Shown here piece after piece: positions 26,773 to 36,357 of a DNA stretch of 64,000 nucleotides. Every line of letters begins with the position of its first letter. The first letter of the stretch is position 1. The translations under genes were made by a program, and so were the position numbers. The notes below the pieces were generated by a model that saw only the letters and a list, made by a program, of their open reading frames with translations, ran no database searches and had not been told where the DNA came from. This DNA comes from Burkholderia sp. L27(2015) (GTDB lineage: Bacteria; Pseudomonadota; Gammaproteobacteria; Burkholderiales; Burkholderiaceae), in assembly GCF_009765705.1 (NCBI RefSeq), contig NZ_LMUX01000002.1, positions 1 through 64,000 of the forward strand. Direction: 5' to 3'.

Positions 26773-28107
26773 ATGACGACTAAAACATCGGAAACCACGC
26801 AAACCACGCTGGATCTTGGCGTGCTGCGCTTTATTACCGCGGGCAGCGTCGACGACGGTAAAAGCACCTTGATCGGACGTTTGCTGTACGACAGCAAGGC
26901 TGTGCTGTCGGATCAGCTTTCGGCGCTTTCGCGCGCCAAGAATAAACGCACGGTGGGCGACGAGATCGATTTATCGTTGCTGACCGACGGACTGGAAGCG
27001 GAGCGTGAGCAGGGCATCACCATCGATGTCGCCTATCGTTACTTTGCCACCGTCAAACGCAAATTCATCGTGGCCGATACGCCGGGTCATGAGCAGTACA
27101 CGCGCAATATGGTGACCGGCGCTTCGACCGCCGATGCGGCGATTATTCTGGTCGACGCCACCCGCGTGACGTATGACACGGCCGGTGCTGCGCAATTGCT
27201 GCCACAGACCAAGCGTCACAGTGCGATCGTGCGACTGCTCGGATTGCAGCACGTTATTGTCGCGATCAACAAGATGGATCTAGTTGATTTCAGTGAGCAG
27301 CGTTTTAACGAAATCCGTCAGGCCTATGTATTGCTGGCACGCCAGCTTGGCCTGAGCGACGTCATTTTTGTGCCGGTTTCGGCGCTCAAGGGCGACAACC
27401 TGGTAACGGCCAGCGAAGCGATGCCCTGGTACGCGGGCGAGCCCTTGCTGGCGATACTCGAAACGCTGCCGGCGCGTGACGAACATACCGGTGCGCTGCG
27501 CTTTCCCGTGCAATGGGTTGCTCGCCAGGACGGCAACCAGGCCGACGACTTCCGCGGCTACATGGGGCGCATCGAATCGGGCGAAATCGTGGTCGGTCAG
27601 ACGCTGACTATCCTGCCGGCCGATCGTCGCGCGACGGTTGCCGAAATCATCGCACCGGTGCCGGGCGGTACAGGTCCAGTGCAACGGGCGTACGCGGGGC
27701 AGTGCGTGACGGTGCGCCTGGCCGAGCACATCGACGTTTCGCGCGGCGACACGTTCGTTGCCGAACAGCACGCGCCGGTGCCGGCGCGCAAGCTGGAAGC
27801 CGACTTGTGCTGGTTTGACGAGGAGCCGCTGTCGCAGCAACGGAAATACCTGCTCAAGCAGACCGCAAACACGGTGTTTGCAAAGGTGAGTGCCGTGCGC
27901 GAGGTGCTGGACGTGCATACGCTGTCACAGGCGACCGACCGGCTCGACATGAGCATGAACGATATCGGCGCGGTCTCGTTGACGCTGCAAAAGCCCGTGG
28001 TGTGCGACACCTACGATAGCCATCCGGCGACCGGCGCATTCGTGCTGATCGACGAAGCGACGCATCATACGGTCGCTGCGGGTATGATTCGTGCATATTC
28101 TTCGTGA
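26773..28107 (+). CDS. cysN: Sulfate adenylyltransferase subunit 1, GTPase (CysN)
   Basis: 444 aa. Elongation-factor-type GTPase motifs are intact: G1 GSVDDGKSTLIGRLLYD, G2/G3 region EREQGITIDVAYRYF and DTPGHEQYTRNM, and G4 INKMDLVD. Two beta-barrel domains follow, as in EF-Tu. There is no fused APS kinase (CysC) domain, which agrees with the APS-type CysH. CysN couples GTP hydrolysis to APS formation by CysD. The start of cobA follows within 45 bp. Confidence 0.96.
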   Translation: MTTKTSETTQTTLDLGVLRFITAGSVDDGKSTLIGRLLYDSKAVLSDQLSALSRAKNKRTVGDEIDLSLLTDGLEAEREQGITIDVAYRYFATVKRKFIVADTPGHEQYTRNMVTGASTADAAIILVDATRVTYDTAGAAQLLPQTKRHSAIVRLLGLQHVIVAINKMDLVDFSEQRFNEIRQAYVLLARQLGLSDVIFVPVSALKGDNLVTASEAMPWYAGEPLLAILETLPARDEHTGALRFPVQWVARQDGNQADDFRGYMGRIESGEIVVGQTLTILPADRRATVAEIIAPVPGGTGPVQRAYAGQCVTVRLAEHIDVSRGDTFVAEQHAPVPARKLEADLCWFDEEPLSQQRKYLLKQTANTVFAKVSAVREVLDVHTLSQATDRLDMSMNDIGAVSLTLQKPVVCDTYDSHPATGAFVLIDEATHHTVAAGMIRAYSS

Positions 28108-28151
28108 ACCCGAGCGGCTGCGGTCGTGGTGATCACACAGTGAGATTCGAT

Positions 28152-28925
28152 ATGGGCAAGGTTTATCTGATCGGTGCGGGACCTGGGGCGGCCGACCTCA
28201 TTACAGTGCGCGGCGCACGCATTTTGGGACTAGCCCAGGTGGTGCTCCATGACGCATTGATAGAACCCGAAATGCTCGAAATGGCGGCGCAGGCTCATTT
28301 GATTGCGGTGGGTAAACGCTGTGGTCAGCGTTCGACCGCGCAGCATTTTATCAACAAGCAACTGGTGGACGCGGCACGTGGGCACGATGTGGTGGTTCGT
28401 CTGAAGGGCGGCGACCCGATGTTGTTCGGCCGCGCCGACGAGGAAATGCGGGCGCTGGAAGCCGCAGGCATCGCTTATGAGGTCGTGCCGGGGATTACCG
28501 CGGCGCTGGCCAGTGCCGCCACGTTGCGGCGGTCGCTGACGCTGCGCGGCGTGGCCCGCTCGGTCGCGTTTGCCACTTACAGCCGGGCAGCCGATTCCGA
28601 AGAGATACGCGAGCATGTGAATGCCGATTCGCTGGTCTTCTACATGGGCCGCGATGCAGCCCCCGAGATCGCGCAGCAGTTGCTAGCCGCCGGACGCGAT
28701 GCGGCGACACCGGTAGCGCTGGTAGAGGCGTGCAGCACGCCGCGCGAACGCACCTTGACGTTGACGCTGGGTGAGTTGGCGCATGGGCGCGCGCAGAGCT
28801 GGCTCGACGCCGCGCAACCGAGCCTGGTGATGATAGGCGAGGCGTTTGCGGCGCGTGCAGCGCAAGGGCTGGCCGGCGACGTGCTGCAAGAACAGGTGAG
28901 TGCGGGCTTGTTGAGCGCTGCTTGA
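28152..28925 (+). CDS. cobA: Uroporphyrinogen-III C-methyltransferase (SUMT)
   Basis: 257 aa. It methylates uroporphyrinogen III at C2 and C7 to give precorrin-2, the branch point for siroheme and cobalamin. Motifs: MGKVYLIGAGPGAADLITVRG at the start, VVVRLKGGDPMLFGRADEE, and EVVPGITAALASAA. I chose the ATG at 28152 because the family starts with MGKVYLIGAGPG; a GTG at 28104 overlaps the cysN stop. It supplies siroheme to CysI, which explains its place at the end of the sulfate operon. It lacks the dehydrogenase/chelatase domain of the fused CysG. Confidence 0.94.
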   Translation: MGKVYLIGAGPGAADLITVRGARILGLAQVVLHDALIEPEMLEMAAQAHLIAVGKRCGQRSTAQHFINKQLVDAARGHDVVVRLKGGDPMLFGRADEEMRALEAAGIAYEVVPGITAALASAATLRRSLTLRGVARSVAFATYSRAADSEEIREHVNADSLVFYMGRDAAPEIAQQLLAAGRDAATPVALVEACSTPRERTLTLTLGELAHGRAQSWLDAAQPSLVMIGEAFAARAAQGLAGDVLQEQVSAGLLSAA

Positions 28926-28934
28926 TAGCCTGAC

Positions 28935-29330
28935 CTAAGCGCCTATCTGCGTTAGACAAAAACTGGCAATGGCCGCCTGCACCGTAGAATCTTCCCCCAC
29001 GGCCGTGGTGCAGCGAATTTCAAGCGCGGGGTGCGCTGCTCGGCAAGCCGCCAGCAGCGCCGGCAAATCCTCCCGCAAATGTGACCCCCGACCGAAGAAC
29101 ACCGGAACGACGGTAACGACGTCGCAGCCGGCATCCGCCTGAGCCGCAATGGCGCTGGGCAAATCAGGCTGCATCAACTCCAGAAAGGCGAGTGTCACCG
29201 GCCCCGTATCGCCGTTAGCGATGCGCTGGCTGCGCAACACCTCGGCCAATTGCTCAAAAGGCTCGGCCCAGCGCGGATCGCGAGCGCCGTGACCAAACAG
29301 AACGACGCCCTGCGAATTGTCTTTACTCAT
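28935..29330 (-). CDS. cbiX: Sirohydrochlorin chelatase CbiX (short form)
   Basis: 131 aa, the length of the short CbiX(S)/SirB-type enzymes. The metal-site histidines are in LFGHGARDPRW and GRGSHLREDLP. It inserts cobalt or ferrous iron into sirohydrochlorin. It is convergent with cobA, ending only 9 bp from it, so siroheme synthesis genes face each other here. Which metal is used cannot be told: the sulfate context suggests iron, the cobalamin genes in this window suggest cobalt. Confidence 0.88.
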   Translation of the reverse strand: MSKDNSQGVVLFGHGARDPRWAEPFEQLAEVLRSQRIANGDTGPVTLAFLELMQPDLPSAIAAQADAGCDVVTVVPVFFGRGSHLREDLPALLAACRAAHPALEIRCTTAVGEDSTVQAAIASFCLTQIGA

Positions 29331-29409
29331 GATGTGACTCCCGAGACATCGCGCTTATCTGCCCCGGCTTAGCCGCGGCAGCCGCCCCCGAGCGCTTCAG
29401 TGCCGCGCG

Positions 29410-30558
29410 TCAATGCCGATCCACCCAACGTAGCGCGCCCAGACCCAGCAACAGGTACAGCAAGCCAGGCGCGGCCGCGGTGATAGGAGCGGGCCAAGTA
29501 TCGAGCGTGCCGATATGCGAGAACAGTGTGTTCAATAACTGGAAACTCATGCCCAGCATGATGCCGCCAAACACCTTGACGCTGACGGCGCCCGCGCGCG
29601 TATGCAGGTAGGCAAACGGCAACGACAGCACCAGCATCACGAACACCGCGAACGGATAGACGCATTTGCGCCACAGCGCAATGCGATAGGTTTGCGCATC
29701 CTGCTGGTTTTGCTGCAAGTGACTGATATAGCCGAACAAATTGTAAATCGACATGCGCTCGGGTGCGATCAGCAACACCGACAGAATCGCCGGCGTCAAT
29801 TGCGAGCGCATCAAGTATTCAGGCAGCTTGCTCACGCTCGAGCGGTACACCGGCGTGAGTGCAGTCGCCGGTGAGAATGTATTGGGCACCAGGCTCTGCA
29901 GTTGCGTTACGGTCACGTTCTGCAGGCGCCAGTGATCGGGTGCGACGAACGAGCCCTTGGCTGCGAGGCGCACGTCATTGAGCCGGAAGTGCGAGTCGAA
30001 TTCGTAGATCCGCACGTTCTCGATCGTTGTATCCGGATTCAACTTGCCGACGTTGACGAAGCGCGTCACATTGCGGCCTTCCTCGTCATCCTTGACAGTA
30101 TCCTTGACCCATACCCCGGACTGGAAATTCGTCGACACCGCCGAGCCCAGTGCTTCCAGGCGGATACGCTCCGAGAGTTGGTCCGAGTACGGGCTGATCA
30201 CTTCGCCGAACACGAACGTGACGATCACCAGCGGTACGCCGATTTTCAATAGCGACATCAGCGACATGCGGGTCGACAGGCCGGACACGCGGAAAATCGT
30301 GTATTCCGACGTCGACGCCATCGTCGAGAACACGAAGATCGAACTGATCAATGTGGCGACGGGGATAATCTCGTAGAAACGCGACGGCGTAAGCAGCAGT
30401 ACCCGTAATACCGCGTAACTGAATTTGTAATTGCCGTGCCCGACTGTATTGAGTTCGTTGATCAGATCGAAAAAGAAGAACAGCCCGATAAACGCAAACT
30501 GGACAAACGCGAACGTGAGGTAGATTTGCCGCGCGAAGTAACGCTCATAAATACGCAT
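29410..30558 (-). CDS. lptG: LPS export ABC transporter permease LptG
   Basis: 382 aa. It has three N-terminal helices, a large periplasmic beta-jellyroll (about 130-270), and three C-terminal helices, the YjgP/YjgQ layout. The start MRIYERYFARQIY and the end region KVFGGIMLGMSFQLLN fit LptG. With LptF it forms the inner-membrane channel that extracts lipopolysaccharide, driven by the LptB ATPase encoded elsewhere. It follows lptF by 3 bp in the same operon. Confidence 0.95.
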   Translation of the reverse strand: MRIYERYFARQIYLTFAFVQFAFIGLFFFFDLINELNTVGHGNYKFSYAVLRVLLLTPSRFYEIIPVATLISSIFVFSTMASTSEYTIFRVSGLSTRMSLMSLLKIGVPLVIVTFVFGEVISPYSDQLSERIRLEALGSAVSTNFQSGVWVKDTVKDDEEGRNVTRFVNVGKLNPDTTIENVRIYEFDSHFRLNDVRLAAKGSFVAPDHWRLQNVTVTQLQSLVPNTFSPATALTPVYRSSVSKLPEYLMRSQLTPAILSVLLIAPERMSIYNLFGYISHLQQNQQDAQTYRIALWRKCVYPFAVFVMLVLSLPFAYLHTRAGAVSVKVFGGIMLGMSFQLLNTLFSHIGTLDTWPAPITAAAPGLLYLLLGLGALRWVDRH

Positions 30559-30561
30559 CCG

Positions 30562-31674
30562 TTACGCCTCCTTGCCGTCGTTGCGGTCAGCACGCCGAAA
30601 CAGCGAGGGGGGGAACAACGGCCGGTTGCGTACCCGGAACCAGAACAAACCCGCGACTACGACGGCGACGATCACATGCAGGAACAACAGGCCGAATACG
30701 AACGAGAGCTTTTGTTGTTCGATCCAGTTTTGCACGAGGTTCAGTAAATTCGAATAAGTCAGGTAGATCAGCACGGCCAGTACCAAGTTGATGGTGCGTC
30801 CGCGTCGGGGATTTTGATACGCAAGCGGTATGGCCAGCAGGAACAGGTTGATCGCAATCAGCGGCAAGCCCGCGCGCCACGCGAACTCCGCCAGATTGGC
30901 TGGAGTCGGCGCTTGCAGCAGTGCCAGCGTGGACGTGGTCGAAGCGGTCGGTATGCTCGTCAACTGGGCGTTTTCAAGCTTCACGCCGTAGCGTTGGAAT
31001 TCCATGATCTTGTAGTCGAGCGCGCCCGGCTCGCCATCGTAACGGCGGCCGTTTTCCAGCACCACGAAGCGGTCGCCGTTGGGCGAGATCTCTACGTGGC
31101 CTTGGCTCGATACGATCACGCTGACCTTGCCGTTCTCGGTCGAGGTCACGAACACGTTTTCCACGTGCTTCTGGTCCGGCGACATCTTTTCGACGAAAAA
31201 TACGCGGTGGTTCAGCGGCGATTCGCGGAACTGCCCAGGCGCTAGCAGCGAAACATCGTCGCGCTGCTGGAAACGGTCGCGCAGCAATTTGCTTTGCTCG
31301 TTGGACCACGGCCAGCCGACGAAGGCAAAAAACGCGATCAGCGCGATGATAGGCGCCGAAAAGTGCGCGATTGGGCGAATGAAACGCGTCAGGCTGACGC
31401 CCGAGGCCAGCCACACGACCATTTCGGAGTCGCGATACCAGCGGGTCAGCACGAACAGGATGGAGACAAACAGGGTGACGATCAGCATCACGGCCAGATA
31501 ACCGACCACCGTGAGCGAGATCAGCACCACCACATCGCGCGGGTCGACCTGGCCGGACGCGGCGAAGCCGACGATGCGTATCATCATCGTCGTCAACATA
31601 ATGGTCAGCAGTACCATAAACACAGCAGCAGCTGTGTAGGTAAGCTCGCGTTGCAGGGAACGTTCGAAAATCAT
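30562..31674 (-). CDS. lptF: LPS export ABC transporter permease LptF
   Basis: 370 aa. Same architecture as LptG: three helices, periplasmic jellyroll (about 130-255), three helices. MIFERSLQRELTYTA and RWYRDSEMVVWLASGVS are LptF signatures; the latter is the coupling-helix area that meets LptB. It is the first gene of the lptF-lptG operon and is divergent from pepA, with promoters for both in the 109-bp gap 31675-31783. Confidence 0.95.
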   Translation of the reverse strand: MIFERSLQRELTYTAAAVFMVLLTIMLTTMMIRIVGFAASGQVDPRDVVVLISLTVVGYLAVMLIVTLFVSILFVLTRWYRDSEMVVWLASGVSLTRFIRPIAHFSAPIIALIAFFAFVGWPWSNEQSKLLRDRFQQRDDVSLLAPGQFRESPLNHRVFFVEKMSPDQKHVENVFVTSTENGKVSVIVSSQGHVEISPNGDRFVVLENGRRYDGEPGALDYKIMEFQRYGVKLENAQLTSIPTASTTSTLALLQAPTPANLAEFAWRAGLPLIAINLFLLAIPLAYQNPRRGRTINLVLAVLIYLTYSNLLNLVQNWIEQQKLSFVFGLLFLHVIVAVVVAGLFWFRVRNRPLFPPSLFRRADRNDGKEA

Positions 31675-31783
31675 GATGGGGTGGTTTGCGCCTCGGGCGT
31701 GCGGACCGCCGCCGCAGGGAAAAATAGCGGATAATTACGGCAAACCGCAACGAATGCCATGACTTTCTCCGAGGATTAGCGCG

Positions 31784-33304
31784 ATGGACTTTAGCATAAA
31801 AGGCTGTGATTGGAACAAAGCATCACAAAACGGTTCACTCAATAGTTCACTGAGCGGCAAATCCGATTGCATCGTGGTGGGTCTGTTCGAAGGGCAGACC
31901 CTGGCAGGTGCGGCGCATCAGGTCGATCTCGCCACCAAGGGGTTGATTACCCGGCTGATCAAGGCCGGCGACTTCGACGGCAAAAGCGGCTCCACGCTGA
32001 TGCTGCATGAAGTGCAGGGCATAGGCGCTGCCCGCGTGCTGCTGGTGGGCTTGGGCAAACAGGACAAATTCAGTCACAAAGCCTATACCGAAGCGGCTCG
32101 CAGTGCTTGGCGCGCGTTGGCCGACACGCAGGTGGCCCAGGTAGTGTGGACCTTGGCCCAGGAACCGGTCAAGGAACGCGACGCCAGTTGGGCGGCGCGT
32201 ACCGCCGTGGTGACGATGCGCGACCTTGCTTATAAATTCACGCAAATGAAAAGCAAACCCGAAGCACGTCCCGGGTCGCTGAAAAAAGCAGTGCTGACCG
32301 TCGACACGACCGATGAGAAGGCCGCCAAGCTTGCCGTCAAACAAGGTGTCGCACTGGCCAACGGCATGGATCTTACGCGCGATCTGGGTAATCTGCCGGG
32401 CAACGTTTGTACCCCGACCTATCTTGCCCACACGGCCAAGAAGCTGGCACGCGATTGGAAACTCAAAGTCGAAGTACTGGGTCAAAAGCAGATCGAAGCG
32501 CTCAAGATGGGTTCCTTTTTGTCCGTCGCCAAGGGTTCGGTCGAAGCGCCTCACTTCATCGTCCTGCATTATCAGGGCGGGGCGGCCAAACAAGCACCGG
32601 TGGTGCTGGTAGGCAAAGGCATCACCTTCGATACGGGCGGTATTTCGCTCAAGCCTGGCGAAGGCATGGACGAAATGAAGTACGACATGTGCGGCGCGGC
32701 CTCTGTGCTGGGCACGCTGCGCGCGGTCGCCGAGATGGGCCTCAAGCAGAACGTCATCGTCGTTGTGCCGACCTGTGAAAACATGCCCAACGGCAATGCC
32801 AGCAAGCCGGGCGATGTGGTCACCAGCATGTCCGGGCAGACCATCGAAATCCTCAATACCGATGCCGAAGGGCGCCTGATCCTGTGCGACGCGCTTACCT
32901 ATGTCGAGCGCTTCAAGCCGGCAGCGGTGATCGACGTAGCGACGCTGACCGGCGCTTGCATCATTGCGCTGGGCCATCACAATACGGGGCTGTTTTCGAA
33001 AGACGATGCGCTGGCCGACGCCTTGCTGGCGGCCTCCAAGACGGCGATCGATCCGACCTGGCGCATGCCGCTGGACGACGAATACCACGATCAGCTGAAG
33101 TCGAATTTCGCCGACGTCGCGAACATCGGCGGGCGCCCCGCCGGTAGCGTGACCGCGGCGTGTTTCCTGTCGCGCTTCACCGAAGCGTATCCGTGGGCCC
33201 ACCTCGATATCGCCGGCACGGCCTGGAAGAGCGGCGCGGCCAAGGGTGCGACCGGACGTCCGGTGCCCTTGCTCACGCAGTACCTGATCGACCGTACGGC
33301 CTGA
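31784..33304 (+). CDS. pepA: Leucyl aminopeptidase (M17 family)
   Basis: 506 aa, typical length. The catalytic domain carries [31 protein letters not shown] and the M17 signature [14 protein letters not shown] with its two metal-binding acidic residues. It removes N-terminal leucine and other residues from peptides as a hexamer with two divalent metals. PepA of Escherichia coli also binds DNA (carAB and Xer sites), a possible second role here. It is divergent from lptF, and holC follows 20 bp later, a standard proteobacterial order. Confidence 0.96.
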   Translation: MDFSIKGCDWNKASQNGSLNSSLSGKSDCIVVGLFEGQTLAGAAHQVDLATKGLITRLIKAGDFDGKSGSTLMLHEVQGIGAARVLLVGLGKQDKFSHKAYTEAARSAWRALADTQVAQVVWTLAQEPVKERDASWAARTAVVTMRDLAYKFTQMKSKPEARPGSLKKAVLTVDTTDEKAAKLAVKQGVALANGMDLTRDLGNLPGNVCTPTYLAHTAKKLARDWKLKVEVLGQKQIEALKMGSFLSVAKGSVEAPHFIVLHYQGGAAKQAPVVLVGKGITFDTGGISLKPGEGMDEMKYDMCGAASVLGTLRAVAEMGLKQNVIVVVPTCENMPNGNASKPGDVVTSMSGQTIEILNTDAEGRLILCDALTYVERFKPAAVIDVATLTGACIIALGHHNTGLFSKDDALADALLAASKTAIDPTWRMPLDDEYHDQLKSNFADVANIGGRPAGSVTAACFLSRFTEAYPWAHLDIAGTAWKSGAAKGATGRPVPLLTQYLIDRTA

Positions 33305-33324
33305 TAGGCGACGCGGGCAAGCGG

Positions 33325-33741
33325 ATGACGCAAGTCGATTTCCATACCAACGTCGGCGATAAACTCGCCTATGCGTGCCGCTTGGCACGCAAGGCCTACC
33401 TCGCGGGTCAGCCTGTGCTGGTGACGGGCGAGGCGCAGATTTTGCAGGCGTTCGATGCGCTGCTTTGGACTTTTTCGCCGCTGGACTTCATTCCCCATTG
33501 TGCTCTGGGCAGTGAACTTGCGGCGGTGACCCCAGTCGTACTGGCTGAGCAATTCGACGATGCCCCGCATTACCGGATTTTGCTCAACCTGGGGGCTACA
33601 GTGCCGGAGCGCTTTGCGCGCTTCGAACGTTTGCTTGAGGTGGTAGGCGATGCGCCCGACGATTTGACCGCGGGGCGTGAGCGCTACCGTTTTTACCGCG
33701 ACCGCGGTTATCCGATGAATACCTATAAGCCCAATGTTTAA
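33325..33741 (+). CDS. holC: DNA polymerase III chi subunit
   Basis: 138 aa from the ATG at 33325 (MTQVDFHTNV); a longer frame would overlap pepA. Conserved features include ACRLARKAYLAGQPVLV, LLWTFSPLDFIPH and HYRILLNLG. HolC bridges the clamp loader (through psi) and single-strand binding protein at the replication fork. Its last 8 bp overlap the start of the next gene. Confidence 0.93.
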   Translation: MTQVDFHTNVGDKLAYACRLARKAYLAGQPVLVTGEAQILQAFDALLWTFSPLDFIPHCALGSELAAVTPVVLAEQFDDAPHYRILLNLGATVPERFARFERLLEVVGDAPDDLTAGRERYRFYRDRGYPMNTYKPNV

Positions 33742-34279
33742 ACGCGCCGAACCTTTATTGCGATGGGGCAGTGCCGCACGTGCCAATGCGGCCTCAGCAA
33801 AGCCCGCTGCTGCGCAGGCCGTGCCGGTCCTGACGGAAGTGCTGGCCACGGGCGACCCCGCGAAGGCACGCGCTGGGGTGCAGGGGGTTTTAGGGCAAAC
33901 TGCGGGCGGGAGTGGGTTCAATCCTACGTCTAACACGGCCTCCAGCGTCGGCCCCGCCGCGCCGTTCAGCTCGGCTTACGCGAGCCCTGGCCCACGAGAG
34001 CCTGCGATGCCGCTGCAAGCGCCAGAGCTGACGATGGATAGCGCCGGCGACTTTGCGGAACGCATGCGCGGACAGCTCAACGATTATCTTCGCAAAGACG
34101 GTCGCGGCTTGATCGAGCTGCGTTGCCGCAGCATGCTGGAAACGCACACGGCCCAGATGGTCGAGCAGATTTCAGCGGAAGTCACACTGATGCTCGAGAT
34201 CCAGATCCGTCAGTGGATTTATGAATCCGTAGTGGAAGCGCTGGAGCGCCAGAACGGCGCAACGGGCTCGGGCAAGTAG
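33734..34279 (+). CDS. Hypothetical protein with low-complexity N-terminus and helical C-terminus
   Basis: 181 aa. It starts inside holC (8-bp overlap). Residues 1-95 are Ala/Pro/Gly/Ser-rich and probably disordered. Residues 100-181 form a conserved-looking amphipathic helical region (FAERMRGQLNDYLRKDGRGLIE, then EQISAEVTLMLEIQIRQW; no membrane segment). Burkholderia genomes carry a protein of this kind after holC. The helical part suggests a protein-protein contact module. Function unknown; the replication context is only suggestive. Confidence 0.75.
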   Translation: MFKRAEPLLRWGSAARANAASAKPAAAQAVPVLTEVLATGDPAKARAGVQGVLGQTAGGSGFNPTSNTASSVGPAAPFSSAYASPGPREPAMPLQAPELTMDSAGDFAERMRGQLNDYLRKDGRGLIELRCRSMLETHTAQMVEQISAEVTLMLEIQIRQWIYESVVEALERQNGATGSGK

Positions 34280-34362
34280 TTAGAAGCCGACTCTGCCGAG
34301 TCGGGCTGCACACGTGGCGCAGCGGCGGGAAACCGGGCCACGCCCAGCAGAATTTCAAACGA

Positions 34363-34407
34363 AAAGGGCTGGATTCGAAACCGTGAACGGTTGCGATCCA
34401 GCCCTTT
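34363..34407. terminator. Long hairpin between convergent genes before ilvD end
   Basis: aaagggctggat (34363-34374) pairs perfectly with atccagcccttt (34396-34407); the loop itself can pair further (aaccg/cggtt). On the minus strand the stem ends in cccttttcgttt, a weak U-tract. It probably terminates transcription in both directions. Confidence 0.7.
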
Positions 34408-34413
34408 CCTATT

Positions 34414-34461
34414 GCAGCCGTAGCCGTAGCCGTAGCCGTAGCCGTAGCCGTAGCCGTAGCC
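34414..34461. repeat. Hexanucleotide microsatellite next to ilvD
   Basis: Seven exact copies of gtagcc (34420-34461), preceded by one variant gcagcc. The array ends 6 bp before the ilvD stop codon at 34468, in the 3' flank of that gene. Confidence 0.95.
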
Positions 34462-34467
34462 GCAGCT

Positions 34468-36141
34468 TCAGCCCGTCACTGCACCTTTATTGGCCGGCAG
34501 CGCGAGCGCCGCGTATTTGGCCAGCACGCCACGCGTATAGCGCGGCGCTGGCTGCTTCCATGCAGCGCGACGCTTGCTCAATTCGGCCTCGTCGACATGT
34601 AGCTCCAACACCAGACGATGCGCATCGATCGTGATCGAGTCGCCTTCGTGCACCAAAGCGATCGTACCGCCGGCAAACGCTTCGGGCGCCACGTGCCCGA
34701 CCACCATGCCCCAGGTACCGCCCGAGAAACGCCCATCGGTAATCAACCCGACCGATTCGCCCAGACCCTGGCCGACCAGCGCGGAGGTGGGCGCCAACAT
34801 TTCAGGCATCCCGGGGCCGCCCTTCGGACCCAAATAACGCAGTACCAACACGTCGCCCGGCTTGATCTGATCGGCCAAGATCGCGGCCATCGCGCTTTGC
34901 TCGTCTTCGAACACGCGTGCGGGGCCGGTCATGACGGGGCTCTTCAGGCCGGTGATCTTGGCCACGGCGCCATCGACCGCGAGATTGCCGCGCAAGATCG
35001 CCAGATGGCCTTCCTTGTAAATAGCTTGCTCGATCGGGTAGATGACCTTCTGGTCGGCGCTCGGCACGTCGGGCACGTGTGCCAACTCTTCGGCCAGGGT
35101 CTTGCCGGTGATCGTCATGCAATCGCCGTGCATCAAGCCTGCGTTGAGCAACAACTTCATCACCTGCGGCACGCCGCCGGCGCGGTGCAGATCGGTCGCC
35201 ACGTATTGGCCTGATGGCTTGAGGTCGCAAATCACCGGCACGCGTTTGCGCATCCGTTCGAAATCGTCGATGTCCCATTCCACTTCGGCAGCGTGGGCGA
35301 TCGCCAGATAATGCAACACCGCGTTGGTCGAGCCGCCGGTCGCCATGATCACCGCCACGGCGTTCTCGATCGACTTCTTGGTAATGATGTCGCGCGGCTT
35401 GAGGTCGGCCTTGACCGCCTCGACCAGCACCTGGGCGGAAGCCGCTGCGGAGGTCACCTTCTCTTCGTCGGGGTTGGCCATCGTCGACGAATACAGCAGG
35501 GACATGCCCAGCGCTTCGAACGACGAGCTCATCGTGTTGGCCGTGTACATCCCGCCGCATGAGCCGCTGCTCGGGCAGGCGTTGCGCTCGATACCCTTGA
35601 AATCGACTTCGCTCATGCGTCCGGCGGTGAATTCGCCGACCGCTTCGAACGATGAAACGATCGTCAGATCCTTGCCTTTCCAATTGCCTGGCTTGATCGT
35701 GCCGCCATATACATAAATACCTGGCACGTTGGCGCGGGCCAGCGCGATCATGCCGCCGGGCATATTCTTGTCGCAACCGCCGATCACAAGCACGCCGTCC
35801 ATCCACTGACCTTGCACGGCGGTTTCGATGCAGTCGGAAATCACTTCGCGCGACACCAGCGAATACTTCATGCCTTCGGTGCCCATCGCCATGCCATCCG
35901 AAATGGTCGGCGTGCCGAAAATCTGCGGATTGGCGCCGGCGCTCTTGACGGCACTGACGGCCGCGTCGGCCAGTTTTTGTAGTCCGGAATTGCACGGCGT
36001 GATGGTCGAATGGCCATTGGCGATGCCGATCATCGGATTGTCGAAATCTTCCTCTTTATAACCGAGCGCGTAATACATCGACCGGTTGGGGGCGCGCGAG
36101 ACGCCCTGCGTAATATTTTTCGAGCGGCGGTTATAGGGCAT
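34468..36141 (-). CDS. ilvD: Dihydroxy-acid dehydratase
   Basis: 557 aa from the ATG at 36141 ([12 protein letters not shown]) with GGAG upstream. The three cluster cysteines are C50 (STITPCNSG), C123 ([10 protein letters not shown]) and one in [13 protein letters not shown] near residue 195. It dehydrates dihydroxy-isovalerate and dihydroxy-methylvalerate in valine, isoleucine and pantothenate synthesis; panC and panD are also in this window. It is divergent from a LysR regulator that may control it. The frame is intact. Confidence 0.96.
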   Translation of the reverse strand: MPYNRRSKNITQGVSRAPNRSMYYALGYKEEDFDNPMIGIANGHSTITPCNSGLQKLADAAVSAVKSAGANPQIFGTPTISDGMAMGTEGMKYSLVSREVISDCIETAVQGQWMDGVLVIGGCDKNMPGGMIALARANVPGIYVYGGTIKPGNWKGKDLTIVSSFEAVGEFTAGRMSEVDFKGIERNACPSSGSCGGMYTANTMSSSFEALGMSLLYSSTMANPDEEKVTSAAASAQVLVEAVKADLKPRDIITKKSIENAVAVIMATGGSTNAVLHYLAIAHAAEVEWDIDDFERMRKRVPVICDLKPSGQYVATDLHRAGGVPQVMKLLLNAGLMHGDCMTITGKTLAEELAHVPDVPSADQKVIYPIEQAIYKEGHLAILRGNLAVDGAVAKITGLKSPVMTGPARVFEDEQSAMAAILADQIKPGDVLVLRYLGPKGGPGMPEMLAPTSALVGQGLGESVGLITDGRFSGGTWGMVVGHVAPEAFAGGTIALVHEGDSITIDAHRLVLELHVDEAELSKRRAAWKQPAPRYTRGVLAKYAALALPANKGAVTG

Positions 36142-36265
36142 GTCGAGTCTCCACAAAGAAAAGCTGAGCCCACACAGAATGCACCGTGGGCCGGGTAGGC
36201 GCAAGAATGAGGTTTCCTTTGATGCGTGTCAAATATATTATTCAGTGCCTATTAGGTCGTTTAAA

Positions 36266-36275
36266 GTATTAATAC
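36266..36275. promoter_or_regulatory. Palindrome in the ilvD/LysR intergenic region
   Basis: gtattaatac is a perfect 10-bp palindrome inside an AT-rich stretch between the divergent genes. It is close to the T-N11-A style of LysR operators and is flanked by aggt and acct. Assignment as the regulator's site is inferred. Confidence 0.4.
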
Positions 36276-36357
36276 CTGTCGGTTCTCGCAGTATCGCGTC
36301 CAGTGTCTTCAACGTATGTGTAGCTGCCATGTCCGGCGGCATAAGGAACCTTGGGCT

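Noticed and set aside
31847-33388. A 513-codon open frame antisense to pepA
   Set aside because: It mirrors the GC-rich codon pattern of pepA, has no ribosome site and no recognisable domain; pepA itself is certain.
34414-34461. CRISPR-like array reading of the gtagcc repeats
   Set aside because: The units are contiguous 6-mers with no spacers and no cas genes nearby; it is a simple microsatellite.
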